The notes: a model not told the origin generated them from the letters alone. A stretch of 64,000 nt of DNA from Scatolibacter rhodanostii (GCF_900197595.1 NZ_FZLO01000001.1:434001-498000), one strand, 5' to 3'; shown: positions 44,708-53,614, counted from the stretch's first letter. Numbers and translations: made by a program.

Positions 44708-44754
44708 AAAAACTTCGACATTATATCCTCTATGGATTACGTCGAAGTTTTTTA
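44708..44754. terminator. Bidirectional terminator after the AraC-lipoprotein gene
   Basis: 12-bp stem AAAAACTTCGAC / GTCGAAGTTTTT with inner TATCC/GGATT-type pairing; A and T runs on both sides. Confidence 0.8.
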
Positions 44755-44767
44755 GTTATTATTTATA

Positions 44768-45757
44768 CTAATTATTTCTGTTCTTCACTTTAGATAGAAA
44801 TTCTTGTTCTGACATATGTGAACAACGCACAGCATCGCAGATGGCTTCTGAAAGTACCGAAGCGGCAAGTGCACCCACCATACTGATATCGGCTTTTAGG
44901 TCTTTCCCGATAGATACAGCATAAATGGTGTCGCCATCTGCCATCGTACCGACAGGATAGATACAACGCCCAAAGGCGGCTCTCGCCATAGAAGCAACTT
45001 TACTCATATCTGCTTGTGAAAAATCAGCATTTGTGATGATGATGCCTAATGTGGTATTTTGTCTTGTGTTCAAAGAAAGAGGAGAAGTATACACTTCGCT
45101 TTCAGCACTGATATAGTGGGTGCGCTCTTTGTTCATCATTCCTGCTACTTTTTGACCTGTCTTATAGTCATGTATATCACCGAGTGCGTTGACAACTGCG
45201 ATGGCAGCCATTTTTAAATCTCCAATTTGCACAGCATAATAACCAATGCCAGATTTTTCTCCCTGTGAAATATCACCCACTTTCCCCACGACCGCACCTG
45301 TTCCAGCACCAATTATGCCTGATATAGGGTTGTTCTTTTCAGAATCTTGGCAGGCTTTATAACCCATTTCAGCACTAGGAAAAATAGCAGGTTTTCCAAT
45401 CGAAAGATCAAAAATGCAAGATTGACAAACAAGAGGAACAAAGCTACCTGAGGTGTAATAGCCCATTTTATGTTCTTGCAAATATTGCATAACACCGGTT
45501 GAAGCGGCCAGACCATAGGCAGAGCCGCCTGACAGCACAATAGCATTCAGCATATCGGATTCATTTGCCAATGGAGAAAGTAGATGCGTTTCACGAGAGG
45601 CAGGTCCGCCACCGCTGATATCAATTCCACCAGAGCAGGGTTTATCAAAGATAACAACGGTTACGCCCGTCATCCCTTCGTAATCTTGTGCATTTCCAAT
45701 TCTAACTCCGTCGATATCGGTTATTTTAATTTCTTCCCAGCTGTTATTGCTTGTCAT
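44768..45757 (-). CDS. P1-family peptidase (DmpA/peptidase family S58)
   Basis: 329 aa from the ATG ending at 45757, which has AGGAGGT upstream; the longer open frame lacks one. N-terminal-nucleophile hydrolase that self-cleaves. ITDIDGVRIGNAQDYEGMTG, GISGGGPASRETHLL-like DISGGGPASRETHLL, VLSGGSAYGLAASTGV and the cleavage-region NTTLGIIITNAD are all present. Known members are D-amino-acid or beta-peptidyl aminopeptidases. Substrate here unknown. Divergent from the Cys-leader operon. Confidence 0.92.
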   Translation of the reverse strand: MTSNNSWEEIKITDIDGVRIGNAQDYEGMTGVTVVIFDKPCSGGIDISGGGPASRETHLLSPLANESDMLNAIVLSGGSAYGLAASTGVMQYLQEHKMGYYTSGSFVPLVCQSCIFDLSIGKPAIFPSAEMGYKACQDSEKNNPISGIIGAGTGAVVGKVGDISQGEKSGIGYYAVQIGDLKMAAIAVVNALGDIHDYKTGQKVAGMMNKERTHYISAESEVYTSPLSLNTRQNTTLGIIITNADFSQADMSKVASMARAAFGRCIYPVGTMADGDTIYAVSIGKDLKADISMVGALAASVLSEAICDAVRCSHMSEQEFLSKVKNRNN

Positions 45758-45832
45758 AAAAACCTCCTGCGGTTTGTGTGGTATCACGTCATGCAAATAG
45801 AAAATAAAATGTGGCCTATTTACAAATTTTAG

Positions 45833-45861
45833 TTGACACTCGAAATTGTTTATGATAGTAT
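45833..45861 (+). promoter_or_regulatory. Promoter of the first Cys-leader operon
   Basis: TTGACA (45833-45838), 17-nt spacer, TAGTAT (45856-45861). Start expected near 45868, about 45 nt before the leader ORF. Confidence 0.8.
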
Positions 45862-45911
45862 TCATATTATAACGATAGATTTAATATGAATCAATAGGGA
45901 GAGCGATATTT

Positions 45912-46040
45912 ATGAAGAATTTTCTAAATATGTGTATGGCTAATTGTAACGCATCGGTTTCATGTCCGATGTGTATTTTTGCATGTCTAGAAATCTGTAC
46001 TCCGCCCCCTGATGATTATTGTGAATTTTATTGTCTGTGA
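45912..46040 (+). CDS. Cys-rich 42-aa leader peptide (putative cysteine attenuator)
   Basis: ATG at 45912 with AGGGAGAG about 10 nt upstream; 42 codons then TGA. The peptide has eight Cys (positions 8, 12, 18, 21, 25, 29, 37, 41), all TGT, plus four Met. Sequence blocks: MKNFLNMCMANCNASVSC, PMCIFACLEICTPPP, DDYCEFYCL. No signal peptide and no maturation genes nearby. It is followed 20 nt later by a 21-bp intrinsic terminator and then the transporter operon. The coding region contains an internal hairpin CGCATCGG (45940-45947) / CCGATGTG (45956-45963). This arrangement is that of an amino-acid-biosynthesis attenuator, with Cys as the sensed amino acid (inference). Confidence 0.75.
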   Translation: MKNFLNMCMANCNASVSCPMCIFACLEICTPPPDDYCEFYCL

Positions 46041-46059
46041 AGTTGTGACGCATATTATG

Positions 46060-46111
46060 CAAGCAAAAAGCAGTCCGTAAGATTTACGGACTGCTTTTTG
46101 CTTGTTTTTTT
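46060..46111 (+). terminator. Intrinsic terminator after the Cys-rich leader (attenuator)
   Basis: Perfect 21-bp stem: left arm 46060-46080 (CAAGCAAAAAGCAGTCCG...), 3-nt loop, right arm 46084-46104, then seven T (46105-46111). The structural genes begin 13 nt later. TTTTTGC in the leader ORF (45966-45972) could pair with GCAAAAA of the left arm (46063-46069), the only antiterminator-like pairing I can see. Confidence 0.88.
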
Positions 46112-46123
46112 AGGAGGTATAAT

Positions 46124-46831
46124 TTGGAATTATGGTTATGGTTTGATCTTGGATATACGCTTGTTCATACGCAGCGAGAAAACTTATTTCAAGAAGTGCT
46201 GCACGAATTTCAAATCCAGCGTAGTCTACAAGATGTTAAAAAAAGCTTTTACCTAAGCGACAAATATTTTTTTCGAATGTGTCCGGGTGTGCTTTCTCAT
46301 CCAACAGAAAAAGATATGCTGAAATATTTTCGATGTCTATGCTCATTTTTGGAGATAGAAAATGATATAAGAATTTGGCAAGCATTTTCTTCTTTATCCA
46401 CAAAACAAACAAGAAAATGGTTTGCTTTTCAAGACACAGTTCCCGTTTTAAAAGAATTACAAAAAGACTATCATCTTGGCATCATTTCAAATTGGGATGC
46501 TTCTGCACGAGATGTGCTGAAGCAAAACGAACTTACCAAATATTTTGATGAAATTCTCATTTCATCCGAGGTCGGTGTTGAAAAACCAAATAGAAAGATT
46601 TTTGAGTTAGCACAGCAGCAATCAGGTGCACAATCAAACGCATGTTTATACATCGGGGATAACTATTATGATGATTATAGAGGCAGTACAAAACTTGGTT
46701 GGCAGTGTATTTTGTTAGATTCATTTCAAGGTGAGGGAATTTCAGAAGTACGAGATGCTACTATTTTAGGTTCATTGACAGAATTATTAAACTATTTATT
46801 AAAAAATAATCTTCCTACTGAAAGAGGTTAA
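46124..46831 (+). CDS. HAD-superfamily hydrolase
   Basis: 235 aa. Motif I FDLGYTLV (nucleophile Asp), motif II LGIISNWD, motif III Lys in GVEKPNRKIF, motif IV YIGDNYYDDYRGS. TTG start with AGGAGG six bases away, directly after the terminator. Only 4 nt separate it from the binding-protein gene, so it is the first structural gene of the attenuated operon. Phosphatase or dehalogenase-like; substrate unknown. Confidence 0.9.
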   Translation: MELWLWFDLGYTLVHTQRENLFQEVLHEFQIQRSLQDVKKSFYLSDKYFFRMCPGVLSHPTEKDMLKYFRCLCSFLEIENDIRIWQAFSSLSTKQTRKWFAFQDTVPVLKELQKDYHLGIISNWDASARDVLKQNELTKYFDEILISSEVGVEKPNRKIFELAQQQSGAQSNACLYIGDNYYDDYRGSTKLGWQCILLDSFQGEGISEVRDATILGSLTELLNYLLKNNLPTERG

Positions 46832-46835
46832 TACC

Positions 46836-48392
46836 ATGAAAAAATTATCTTTTATTCTAGTTTTTGCCACTCTATTTACCCTTGTTTTAACAGCTTGCTC
46901 GCCATCAGCTCAAGAATCGAAAGCCTCAACGCCTGAAAGTGAGAAACCGTCTTCTCAAGCGGAGACGGTATCGTCCGACACAACTACCGAAGAAGTAAAA
47001 GAGCTAAGATGGGGCTCTACAACAGAGCCAGTTACACTTGACCCACTGAATGCAGGGAATTCAGCAGATGGCAGAAGTATCTTATTCAACGTTTTTGAAG
47101 GACTTGTCAAACCTGACACAGACGGAAATCTACAGCCCGCTTTAGCAGAAAGTTATCAGGTGGAAGAAGGTGGACTCAAATATACTTTTCCGATTCGCAC
47201 TGGTGTCAAATTTCATAATGGAGCTACCTTAACAGCAGAAGACGTTGTCTATTCGTTGGAGATAGCGAAAGAGCAGGGTTTCACCGGACTAGATCAGATT
47301 GATACGATTATCGCAGATGGCAATACAGTTGTGATTACTTTAACTGCGCCAGATACTTATTTTTTACCATTTCTAACGGTGGGAGTCGTGCCAAAAGACT
47401 ATACCGACCGAGAGAATAAGCCGATTGGCACAGGACCCTTTTCGCTTGAAAGCTATACCCCTCAACAAAACATTGTACTCGTTAAAAATAAGGACTATTG
47501 GAATACCGAGCTTCCAAAGCTTGACAAGGTGACAATTCAATTTGTCAGCGATACAAACGCTCTTTTGACAGCGGTTCAAGGCGGAAATATTGATGGAGCC
47601 AGTATTATTGACTATTCACAGTTGCAACAGCTTGATGCCAATGAATATTCCTATATTGAAAGCCAGTCAGCCTCTGTGCAACTTCTTGCATTGAATAACA
47701 GCTATGGTCCGCTTGCAGATGTAAAGGTTCGTCAGGCAATCTCCTATGCTGTTGATAAAACGGAGATTATTGACACCGCTTTTTATGGCTTTGGTACACC
47801 GTCAGGCACACCGATTATTCCGGGTCTGAAAACCTATTTTAACAGTGAAGTGACCGATGCTTATCAAGCTGATATTGACAAAGCCAAACAATTGCTGACT
47901 GAAGCCGGCTATGGTGATGGATTTGATTTGGAAATTACGGTTTCTTCTAACTATACCATGCACCTTGATACCGCACAGGTCATCATCAATCAGCTCGCAA
48001 AAATTGGTGTCAATGCAACTATAGCGCAGGTCGATTGGGCAACTTGGCTAGAGCAGGTTTATTCAGGTCGTCAGTATCAGTCTACCATTATATCTATCGA
48101 CGGAAACCTCGCTCCTTCCAGTTTTCTCAGCAGATATCGCTCAGATGCTAAGAATAACTTCATCAACTTCAGCAATGCAGAGTTCGACACACAATTTGAT
48201 ATCGGTTCCGCCACATTAGAAGAAAGCGAAAGAATTGAAGCCTATAACAAGGCGCAACAGATTTTGTCTGACAACGCAGCCAGCGTATACATTCAAGATA
48301 TCAACAGCTTTAACGTATTGCGCAAGGACTTTTCAGGAGCGGTTGATTATCCACTTTATGTGTTCGATTTCTCCACCATTACAAAGAATTAG
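46836..48392 (+). CDS. Peptide/glutathione/nickel-type ABC transporter substrate-binding lipoprotein (SBP_bac_5)
   Basis: 518 aa. Lipoprotein signal LSFILVFATLFTLVLTAC with lipid Cys, then the family-5 binding fold: LRWGSTTEPVTLDPLNAG, LFNVFEGLVKPDTDGNLQPA, FHNGATLTAEDVVYSLE, DVKVRQAISYAVDKTEII, AKQLLTEAGYGDGFDL. Family members bind oligopeptides, dipeptides, glutathione, nickel chelates or opines. The Cys-rich leader upstream suggests a sulfur-containing ligand such as a Cys peptide or glutathione (inference). Confidence 0.92.
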   Translation: MKKLSFILVFATLFTLVLTACSPSAQESKASTPESEKPSSQAETVSSDTTTEEVKELRWGSTTEPVTLDPLNAGNSADGRSILFNVFEGLVKPDTDGNLQPALAESYQVEEGGLKYTFPIRTGVKFHNGATLTAEDVVYSLEIAKEQGFTGLDQIDTIIADGNTVVITLTAPDTYFLPFLTVGVVPKDYTDRENKPIGTGPFSLESYTPQQNIVLVKNKDYWNTELPKLDKVTIQFVSDTNALLTAVQGGNIDGASIIDYSQLQQLDANEYSYIESQSASVQLLALNNSYGPLADVKVRQAISYAVDKTEIIDTAFYGFGTPSGTPIIPGLKTYFNSEVTDAYQADIDKAKQLLTEAGYGDGFDLEITVSSNYTMHLDTAQVIINQLAKIGVNATIAQVDWATWLEQVYSGRQYQSTIISIDGNLAPSSFLSRYRSDAKNNFINFSNAEFDTQFDIGSATLEESERIEAYNKAQQILSDNAASVYIQDINSFNVLRKDFSGAVDYPLYVFDFSTITKN

Positions 48393-48402
48393 GTAACCAA
48401 AA

Positions 48403-49344
48403 ATGAAAGCAATTTTAAAGAGAATAGGAATTACTGTTTTAACCCTTCTTCTTGTTTCTTTGCTTGCTTTTACCGCATTCCATATTTTGCCCGGTGACCC
48501 TGCCAGTTTGATTCTTGGCACGGAGGGTACACCGGAGCAATTGGAGGCATTGAGAGAAGAGTTGGGTGTGAATCGTCCGCTATGGCAACAATATTTTAGC
48601 TGGATTAGTGGCTTGTTTACCGGTCAACTTGGAAACTCTATCCGTTATCATACTCCTATTACAGCGTTGATAGCAGATAGGCTTCCCATCACCTTTACAT
48701 TGTCTGTGCTAGCAATTATTTTAGTCTTGATCATTTCTTTTCCACTAGCCTTACTGGCAGCCAGAAAAGAAAATGGAATCATTGATAAAGTGGTTTCAGC
48801 AGGCAATATTTTGGGGATGTCAACGCCAGATTTTTTTACAGGTATTGTTTTTATATGGCTTTTCGGACTTGTTCTTAAATGGTTTACACCGGGCAAATAT
48901 ATTGGCTATCAAGAAAATATCGGTGAATTTGTTCAATACCTAATTTTTCCTGCATTGGCAATTGCAATTCCTGCCAGTGCCATGGTCACTCATTTTCTGC
49001 GTTCCTCGCTCATACAAGAGCTACAAGCAGACTATGTACGCACCGCTTACAGCAGAGGAGCAAGTAAAGGCTGGGTTTTAACACGGCATGCACTGAAAAA
49101 CGCCATGCTTCCGGCTGTTACCATGCTCGGAATTATCGTGGGTTCTGTTTTTTCAGGAAGTATCATCATTGAAAAGGTTTTTACCATTCCGGGAGTTGGG
49201 CAACTATTGATTTCTTCTATTACTTCCCGCGATTTGCCTCTTGTGCAAACTTTGGTGGTTTATATCGCAGGGATCGTAGTTATAGCCAACAGTTTGGTGG
49301 ATATTGTTATACAGATTATTGATCCACGTATTCGAATAAAGTGA
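48403..49344 (+). CDS. Peptide-type ABC transporter permease (DppB/GsiC/NikB family)
   Basis: 313 aa, six hydrophobic segments. N-terminal AFHILPGDPASLILG (the conserved pre-TM2 motif), EAA loop YVRTAYSRGASKGWVLTRHA, and C-terminal VQIIDPRIRIK ending are canonical for DppB. Starts 10 nt after the binding-protein stop. Confidence 0.95.
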   Translation: MKAILKRIGITVLTLLLVSLLAFTAFHILPGDPASLILGTEGTPEQLEALREELGVNRPLWQQYFSWISGLFTGQLGNSIRYHTPITALIADRLPITFTLSVLAIILVLIISFPLALLAARKENGIIDKVVSAGNILGMSTPDFFTGIVFIWLFGLVLKWFTPGKYIGYQENIGEFVQYLIFPALAIAIPASAMVTHFLRSSLIQELQADYVRTAYSRGASKGWVLTRHALKNAMLPAVTMLGIIVGSVFSGSIIIEKVFTIPGVGQLLISSITSRDLPLVQTLVVYIAGIVVIANSLVDIVIQIIDPRIRIK

Positions 49345-49353
49345 GGTGAGTTT

Positions 49354-50151
49354 ATGGTAAAAAAGAAAGATTTAAGAATCGGCATTATAATTGCTTCTGT
49401 CATTATTTTGCTGTCAATTATCAGTGTATTTTACTTGCCTTATGATATCAACGAAATGAATACGCAGGAGAGGTTTTTACCACCTAGCTTCACCCATTGG
49501 TTTGGTACTGATAATTTTGGAAGAGATATTTTTAGTCGCGTGATTGCAGGTGCAAAATATACCTTGTCGGTGGCATTTGCATCTGTGTTTATCGGCGTAA
49601 CTCTTGGGGCACTATTGGGACTAACAGCAGGATATTTCGGCGGCATCGTCAGCGAAATTGTTATGCGTGTTATGGATGCGCTCAATTCTTTTCCGGGAAT
49701 TCTGCTTTCACTGATGATGGTTGCTTTGCTGAAAAATGGTCAATTCACAGTTATTCTGGCACTGTCTATTCTTTTTGTACCATTTTTCACCCGTATTATC
49801 CGCAGCGGGACATTGCAGCAGAAGTCACGGGACTATGTAAAAATTGCACAGTTGCAAGGCGTGTCAAGCTTTAGAATTATTTTGGTGCACATTTTTCCTA
49901 ACTTAATTCCATCGCTGTTTTCAGCGGTCGTCATTGGATTTTCCAATGCCATTTTATCTGAAGCCAGTTTGAGCTATCTTGGTTTGGGCATACAGCCGCC
50001 TCTGCCAAGCTGGGGCAGAATGCTGTCTGAATCGCAGACATTTCTTTTGAATGCACCGTGGTGCGCCTTGGCACCAGGAATTGTCATCGTATTAACGATT
50101 GTTAGCTTTCAATTGATAGGAGGTGGATTATCACATGAAGCCTCTGCTTAA
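49354..50151 (+). CDS. Peptide-type ABC transporter permease (DppC/GsiD/NikC family)
   Basis: 265 aa. FGTDNFGRDIFSRVIAGAK is the diagnostic DppC motif, followed by five hydrophobic segments and the EAA loop YVKIAQLQGVSSFRIILVHIFPN, with SYLGLGIQPPLPSWGRML near the end. The C-terminus overlaps the next ATPase gene by 17 nt. Confidence 0.95.
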   Translation: MVKKKDLRIGIIIASVIILLSIISVFYLPYDINEMNTQERFLPPSFTHWFGTDNFGRDIFSRVIAGAKYTLSVAFASVFIGVTLGALLGLTAGYFGGIVSEIVMRVMDALNSFPGILLSLMMVALLKNGQFTVILALSILFVPFFTRIIRSGTLQQKSRDYVKIAQLQGVSSFRIILVHIFPNLIPSLFSAVVIGFSNAILSEASLSYLGLGIQPPLPSWGRMLSESQTFLLNAPWCALAPGIVIVLTIVSFQLIGGGLSHEASA

Positions 50152-51127
50152 AGCACAAAATTTGACAGTAGCTGTTCGTAAGGGAAAGAAATGGATAACG
50201 GTCGTTGACCATATTAATTTTGATATTAAACAAGGAGAAATTATTGGGATTGTCGGAGAATCGGGATGTGGTAAAACCCTCACGGCCTTATCAATTATGG
50301 GTCTTTTAGGCGCTCATGCCAAAATTGCAGAGGGAGAATTATTGTTTAAAACCGTTGATTTACAAGCAATTAGCCGCCAAGAAAAACAAAGACTGATGGG
50401 TTATGAAATTGCTATGGTTTTTCAAGAGCCAATGACAGCATTAAATCCCTTGATGAAAATCGGTGAACAATTAGCAGAACCGCTTCGACTACACGGCATA
50501 ACAGATCGCAAAATGATTCATGATAAAGTAATAGAGATTCTGCATGAAGTGGAATTATCGGAACCGGAAAGGCTTATGCAGGCCTATCCGCACCAGCTAT
50601 CTGGTGGTATGCGTCAGAGGGTGATGATTGCGGCAGCAGTAATATGCCGTCCTAAGCTTTTAATTGCCGATGAAGCCACGACTGCCTTAGACGTGACAGT
50701 GCAAGCACAAATCTTGCAGCTACTGAAAAAACTAAATCAAACCATGGGTTTGTCAATTTTGTTCATCTCCCACGATCTAGGTGTAATTCGCGCAATATGC
50801 GACAAGGTTATGGTCATGTACGCCGGAAAGATAGTGGAACAGGGAAGTGTCGGCAACATTTTTTATCACCCTCTGCACGAATACACAAAGGGTTTGTTTG
50901 GTGCGATTGCTGTTCCGGAAAAGAAAGGTCTTCCACTATCGAATATTCCGGGAAAAGTGCCGGCAGTTGGAGAAAAGCGATTAGGGTGTCCTTTTGCTCT
51001 TCGTTGCCCAAAGGTTCAGGATATTTGCCTGTCTGCGTTTCCTTCTGAAATTGCATTGGGTGAAAATCATAGTGTGAACTGTGCTTTAGTAGAGGCAGAC
51101 CGTGAGGTGGAATATGTCCAAATATGA
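50135..51127 (+). CDS. Peptide-type ABC transporter ATP-binding protein (DppD family)
   Basis: 330 aa from the ATG at 50135 (AGGAGGTGG upstream). Walker A GESGCGKTL, Q loop MVFQEPMTALNP, LSGGMRQR signature, Walker B LLIADEATTALDV, H loop ISHDL. The C-terminal region carries the oligopeptide-transporter Cys motif GCPFALRCPKVQDIC, which binds an Fe-S cluster in some members (family knowledge). Overlaps the next ATPase gene by 14 nt. Confidence 0.95.
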   Translation: MKPLLKAQNLTVAVRKGKKWITVVDHINFDIKQGEIIGIVGESGCGKTLTALSIMGLLGAHAKIAEGELLFKTVDLQAISRQEKQRLMGYEIAMVFQEPMTALNPLMKIGEQLAEPLRLHGITDRKMIHDKVIEILHEVELSEPERLMQAYPHQLSGGMRQRVMIAAAVICRPKLLIADEATTALDVTVQAQILQLLKKLNQTMGLSILFISHDLGVIRAICDKVMVMYAGKIVEQGSVGNIFYHPLHEYTKGLFGAIAVPEKKGLPLSNIPGKVPAVGEKRLGCPFALRCPKVQDICLSAFPSEIALGENHSVNCALVEADREVEYVQI

Positions 51128-51875
51128 AACGGTATTAGAGGTAAAACAGGTATCAAATAGTTATAAAGGCAAGCTTGAAAAGAAGGTTTTAAAAGATATA
51201 AATTTTAAGATTCACAAGGGAGAAATCTTTGGGTTAGTGGGCGAAAGTGGAAGTGGAAAATCCACCTTAGCGAATGCTGTTTTAGGTATTATCGACTATA
51301 ACGGAGAAATATTGATTGGCGGTAAAAACAGAAAAGATTATAATAGACGAGAGTTGTCAAAGCAAGTGCAAGCCGTATTTCAAGACCCGACGGCTTCTTT
51401 GAATCCTGCAAAAAAGGTGGGCTGGCTTTTAGAAGAACCGCTGCGTGTTCATAAAAGAGGAAGCGTATCGGAACGAATTCGCCGTGTGGATGAAATGCTG
51501 GAGCTGATTGGGTTAGATACAACTTATAAAAAAAGAAGAATAAATGAACTCAGCGGTGGACAAAAGCAAAGAATCTGCATCGGTATTGCCCTTATGCTAG
51601 AACCAGATTTGCTCATTGCTGATGAGGCGACCAGCGCATTGGATGTGTCGGTGGGTGCACAAATCTTAAATCTTTTCAAAGAACTTAATGAAAGACTGAA
51701 TACTTCGATGCTTTTTATTTCACATAATCTCAATGTGGTTTATTGGCTCTGCGACCGAATAGCAGTCATGTCTTCTGGAGAGATTGTGGAATGCGGAGAG
51801 GCGCAGAACATCTACTATTCTCCCGAACATGAATATACGCAAGCACTGCTAAGTTCCATACCAAAACTTTCGTAG
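51114..51875 (+). CDS. Peptide-type ABC transporter ATP-binding protein (DppF family, short form)
   Basis: 253 aa. Walker A GESGSGKST, VFQDPTASLNPAKKVGWLLEEPL, LSGGQKQRI, LLIADEATSALDV, ISHNL. It lacks the C-terminal oligopeptide Cys motif of typical ~320-aa DppF, as in GsiA/NikE-like short forms. Start chosen at 51114 for GAGGTGG upstream. Second ATPase of the heterodimer with DppD. Confidence 0.93.
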   Translation: MSKYETVLEVKQVSNSYKGKLEKKVLKDINFKIHKGEIFGLVGESGSGKSTLANAVLGIIDYNGEILIGGKNRKDYNRRELSKQVQAVFQDPTASLNPAKKVGWLLEEPLRVHKRGSVSERIRRVDEMLELIGLDTTYKKRRINELSGGQKQRICIGIALMLEPDLLIADEATSALDVSVGAQILNLFKELNERLNTSMLFISHNLNVVYWLCDRIAVMSSGEIVECGEAQNIYYSPEHEYTQALLSSIPKLS

Positions 51876-51901
51876 TTATCACAGCACAAGGAGGAAACGG
51901 C

Positions 51902-52756
51902 ATGTCATTTTACAAAACAGAAAAACTAGAAAAAGATTTGTATAAAATTGTTGATATACTGTCAGAAGAACTATTTCCGATTCAAGTGTTTCTTGTGATA
52001 GGCAAAGAGAGGGCAGCCTTGATAGATACAGGTATCGGAATTGGCAGCATTAAAGAAGAAGTGGAAAAAATCACACAACTGCCAATTATCGTATTGCATA
52101 CTCACGGACACTTGGACCATGTGGGAGGGGATAGGTGGTTTTCAGAACTCTATCTGCATCCACAAGAATATGTTTATTCGCAAGAGGAGGCCACTGAGCT
52201 GACACCGGTTAAACAAGAAATCCTGCTAAGGCTAACAAATGATGCTGCTTTGCTTGATGCAGCCGCCAATAAAATACAGCCTAATCCAAATCTACGCTAT
52301 CTTTCGGTGAAGGAAGGAGACCACTTTGATTTAGGTGGTGTAATTTTAAAGACAGTTGAAATATCAGGGCATACGAAAGGGTCAATTGCTTTTGTGTCAC
52401 AAGACGGACGCTTTGCTTTTACCGGAGACGGTATTGCAGATATTCATTGGTTTGACGAAGATGATGAATTCAACACAATAGAAGCTTTCTTAGAAACCCT
52501 AAATCATTTTGAGAAGTTTGCAAAAAATAACAAGCAAATTTATGCTTCCCATTTAAAAAATCCCTTTACCCCAGAACTAGTACACCAGCTTCAAACTGCA
52601 GCAAATAATATTTTGAATGGTTCAATAGATGACATCGAAAAAGCAGACTATCTTTTTTTAAAACACGGATACTTATATGCCCATAGGGTGGGAAATGCAT
52701 GTATCTACTACAAGAAAGAGAACATTTATAAAAAGCAGGGTAGTAAGTGGAAATAG
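51902..52756 (+). CDS. MBL-fold metallo-hydrolase (glyoxalase II-like)
   Basis: 284 aa. Zn-binding motif HGHLDH (68-73), a later His in EISGHTKGSIAF and Asp in TGDGIADIHW, then ASHLKNPFTPEL. AAGGAGG precedes the ATG and the gene lies 26 nt after DppF, so it probably belongs to the same operon. It could hydrolyse a thioester or a sulfur-containing import product, given the leader; that is speculation. Confidence 0.88.
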   Translation: MSFYKTEKLEKDLYKIVDILSEELFPIQVFLVIGKERAALIDTGIGIGSIKEEVEKITQLPIIVLHTHGHLDHVGGDRWFSELYLHPQEYVYSQEEATELTPVKQEILLRLTNDAALLDAAANKIQPNPNLRYLSVKEGDHFDLGGVILKTVEISGHTKGSIAFVSQDGRFAFTGDGIADIHWFDEDDEFNTIEAFLETLNHFEKFAKNNKQIYASHLKNPFTPELVHQLQTAANNILNGSIDDIEKADYLFLKHGYLYAHRVGNACIYYKKENIYKKQGSKWK

Positions 52757-52799
52757 CCAATAAAATATTTTGTGAATTTGCGTGTTCAGGGGAGAAAAA

Positions 52800-53228
52800 A
52801 TGAAGATATCTACAAAAGGAAGATACGCATTAGCTTCCGCTATTATAATGGCGAGGCATTATGACGGCCAAAAATATATAACGCTAACGAGTATAGCAGA
52901 TGAACTCGGGTTGTCTAAAATTTATATGGAGCATGTTTTTTCTCTTTTAAGAAGAGAAAATGTGGTTTTAGCGGTCAAAGGGGCAGGGGGAGGCTATCGC
53001 TTAGCGTATCCTCCTTCTCAATTAACCGTGTTTGAGATTCTTTTTGCAGCAGAAAACAGCATGTTTGGTCCCACAGAAGAAACTGTTTCTCAAACAGCAG
53101 GAAATATTGAAAGCGTTATGCAAAAATATGTTTTTGATTATCTTGATGATAACATTCATTCGATATTGCGACAAATCACTTTAGAAAACCTACTAAGCCA
53201 AGCAGATAAAAAAGAGGAATCTTTTTAA
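52800..53228 (+). CDS. Rrf2-family transcriptional regulator (CymR-like)
   Basis: 142 aa. Winged-HTH MKISTKGRYALASAIIMA, ITLTSIADELGLSKIYMEHV, LRRENVVLAVKGAGGGYRLA. There is no Cys in the protein, so it cannot be an Fe-S IscR/NsrR sensor. This fits the CymR branch, which in Bacillus works with CysK to repress cysteine genes (family knowledge). Start at 52800 with GGGGAGA upstream. Position between two Cys-leader operons supports a sulfur role (inference). Confidence 0.88.
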   Translation: MKISTKGRYALASAIIMARHYDGQKYITLTSIADELGLSKIYMEHVFSLLRRENVVLAVKGAGGGYRLAYPPSQLTVFEILFAAENSMFGPTEETVSQTAGNIESVMQKYVFDYLDDNIHSILRQITLENLLSQADKKEESF

Positions 53229-53425
53229 TGCCACCATGCCCCATAAAATTTATTTTCAATTTTAAGCAGTAAAAGTAATATTGTTTTTGTTGCTTTTTAT
53301 AGTAATTTTAAAGATAAAACATACTAAACATATAAGGCATGCTTATAAAAAAGGGAGAAGTATACTACATTAAGAATTCATATTTCAGAATATATCCCAA
53401 AGTATTTTTTTCGCCTTAAATTGAA

Positions 53426-53454
53426 TTGACATTTTAAAATTCAAATCATATAAT
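53426..53454 (+). promoter_or_regulatory. Promoter of the second Cys-leader operon
   Basis: TTGACA (53426-53431), 17-nt spacer, TATAAT (53449-53454): perfect consensus. Start expected near 53461. An AT-rich inverted repeat ATATTTCAGAATAT lies about 30 nt upstream of the -35 and may be a CymR-type site. Confidence 0.88.
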
Positions 53455-53497
53455 AACCGTAAGATTAATATGATTAAGTATAGAAAGGAGAACAACA

Positions 53498-53596
53498 ATG
53501 AGAAACAATATCAACGCAAATAAAATAATGATGGCGATGGGCAACTGTTGTATGCTCTGTTGTTCTATACCCAAATTTAATATTCAAAGCGGATGA
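53498..53596 (+). CDS. Cys/Met-rich 32-aa leader peptide (putative cysteine attenuator)
   Basis: ATG at 53498 with AGAAAGGAG seven bases upstream; 32 codons then TGA. MRNNINANKIMMAMGNCC, MLCC, SIPKFNIQSG. Four Cys codons cluster as TGT TGT ATG CTC TGT TGT (53546-53563), and four further Met codons follow the start. A T-rich intrinsic terminator begins 19 nt after the stop, and the mccB gene follows. Too short for usual gene calls. The reading as a ribosome-mediated attenuator for sulfur amino acids is inference, strengthened by the parallel leader at 45912. Confidence 0.75.
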   Translation: MRNNINANKIMMAMGNCCMLCCSIPKFNIQSG

Positions 53597-53614
53597 ACAT
53601 ATCTTTTACATGCT

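Noticed and set aside
45956-45976. Similarity of the Cys-leader hairpin (CCGATGTGTATTTTTGC) to the repeats in the polyamine leader
   Set aside because: Only the short CGATGTG core agrees, and the coding ORF explains the sequence here. I regard this as chance.
45912-46040. Cys-rich peptide as a RiPP, SCIFF or bacteriocin precursor
   Set aside because: No radical-SAM maturase, lanthionine synthetase, peptidase or exporter pair is adjacent, and the intrinsic terminator plus matching sulfur operon fits a leader better. The second leader at 53498 has the same layout with unrelated sequence.
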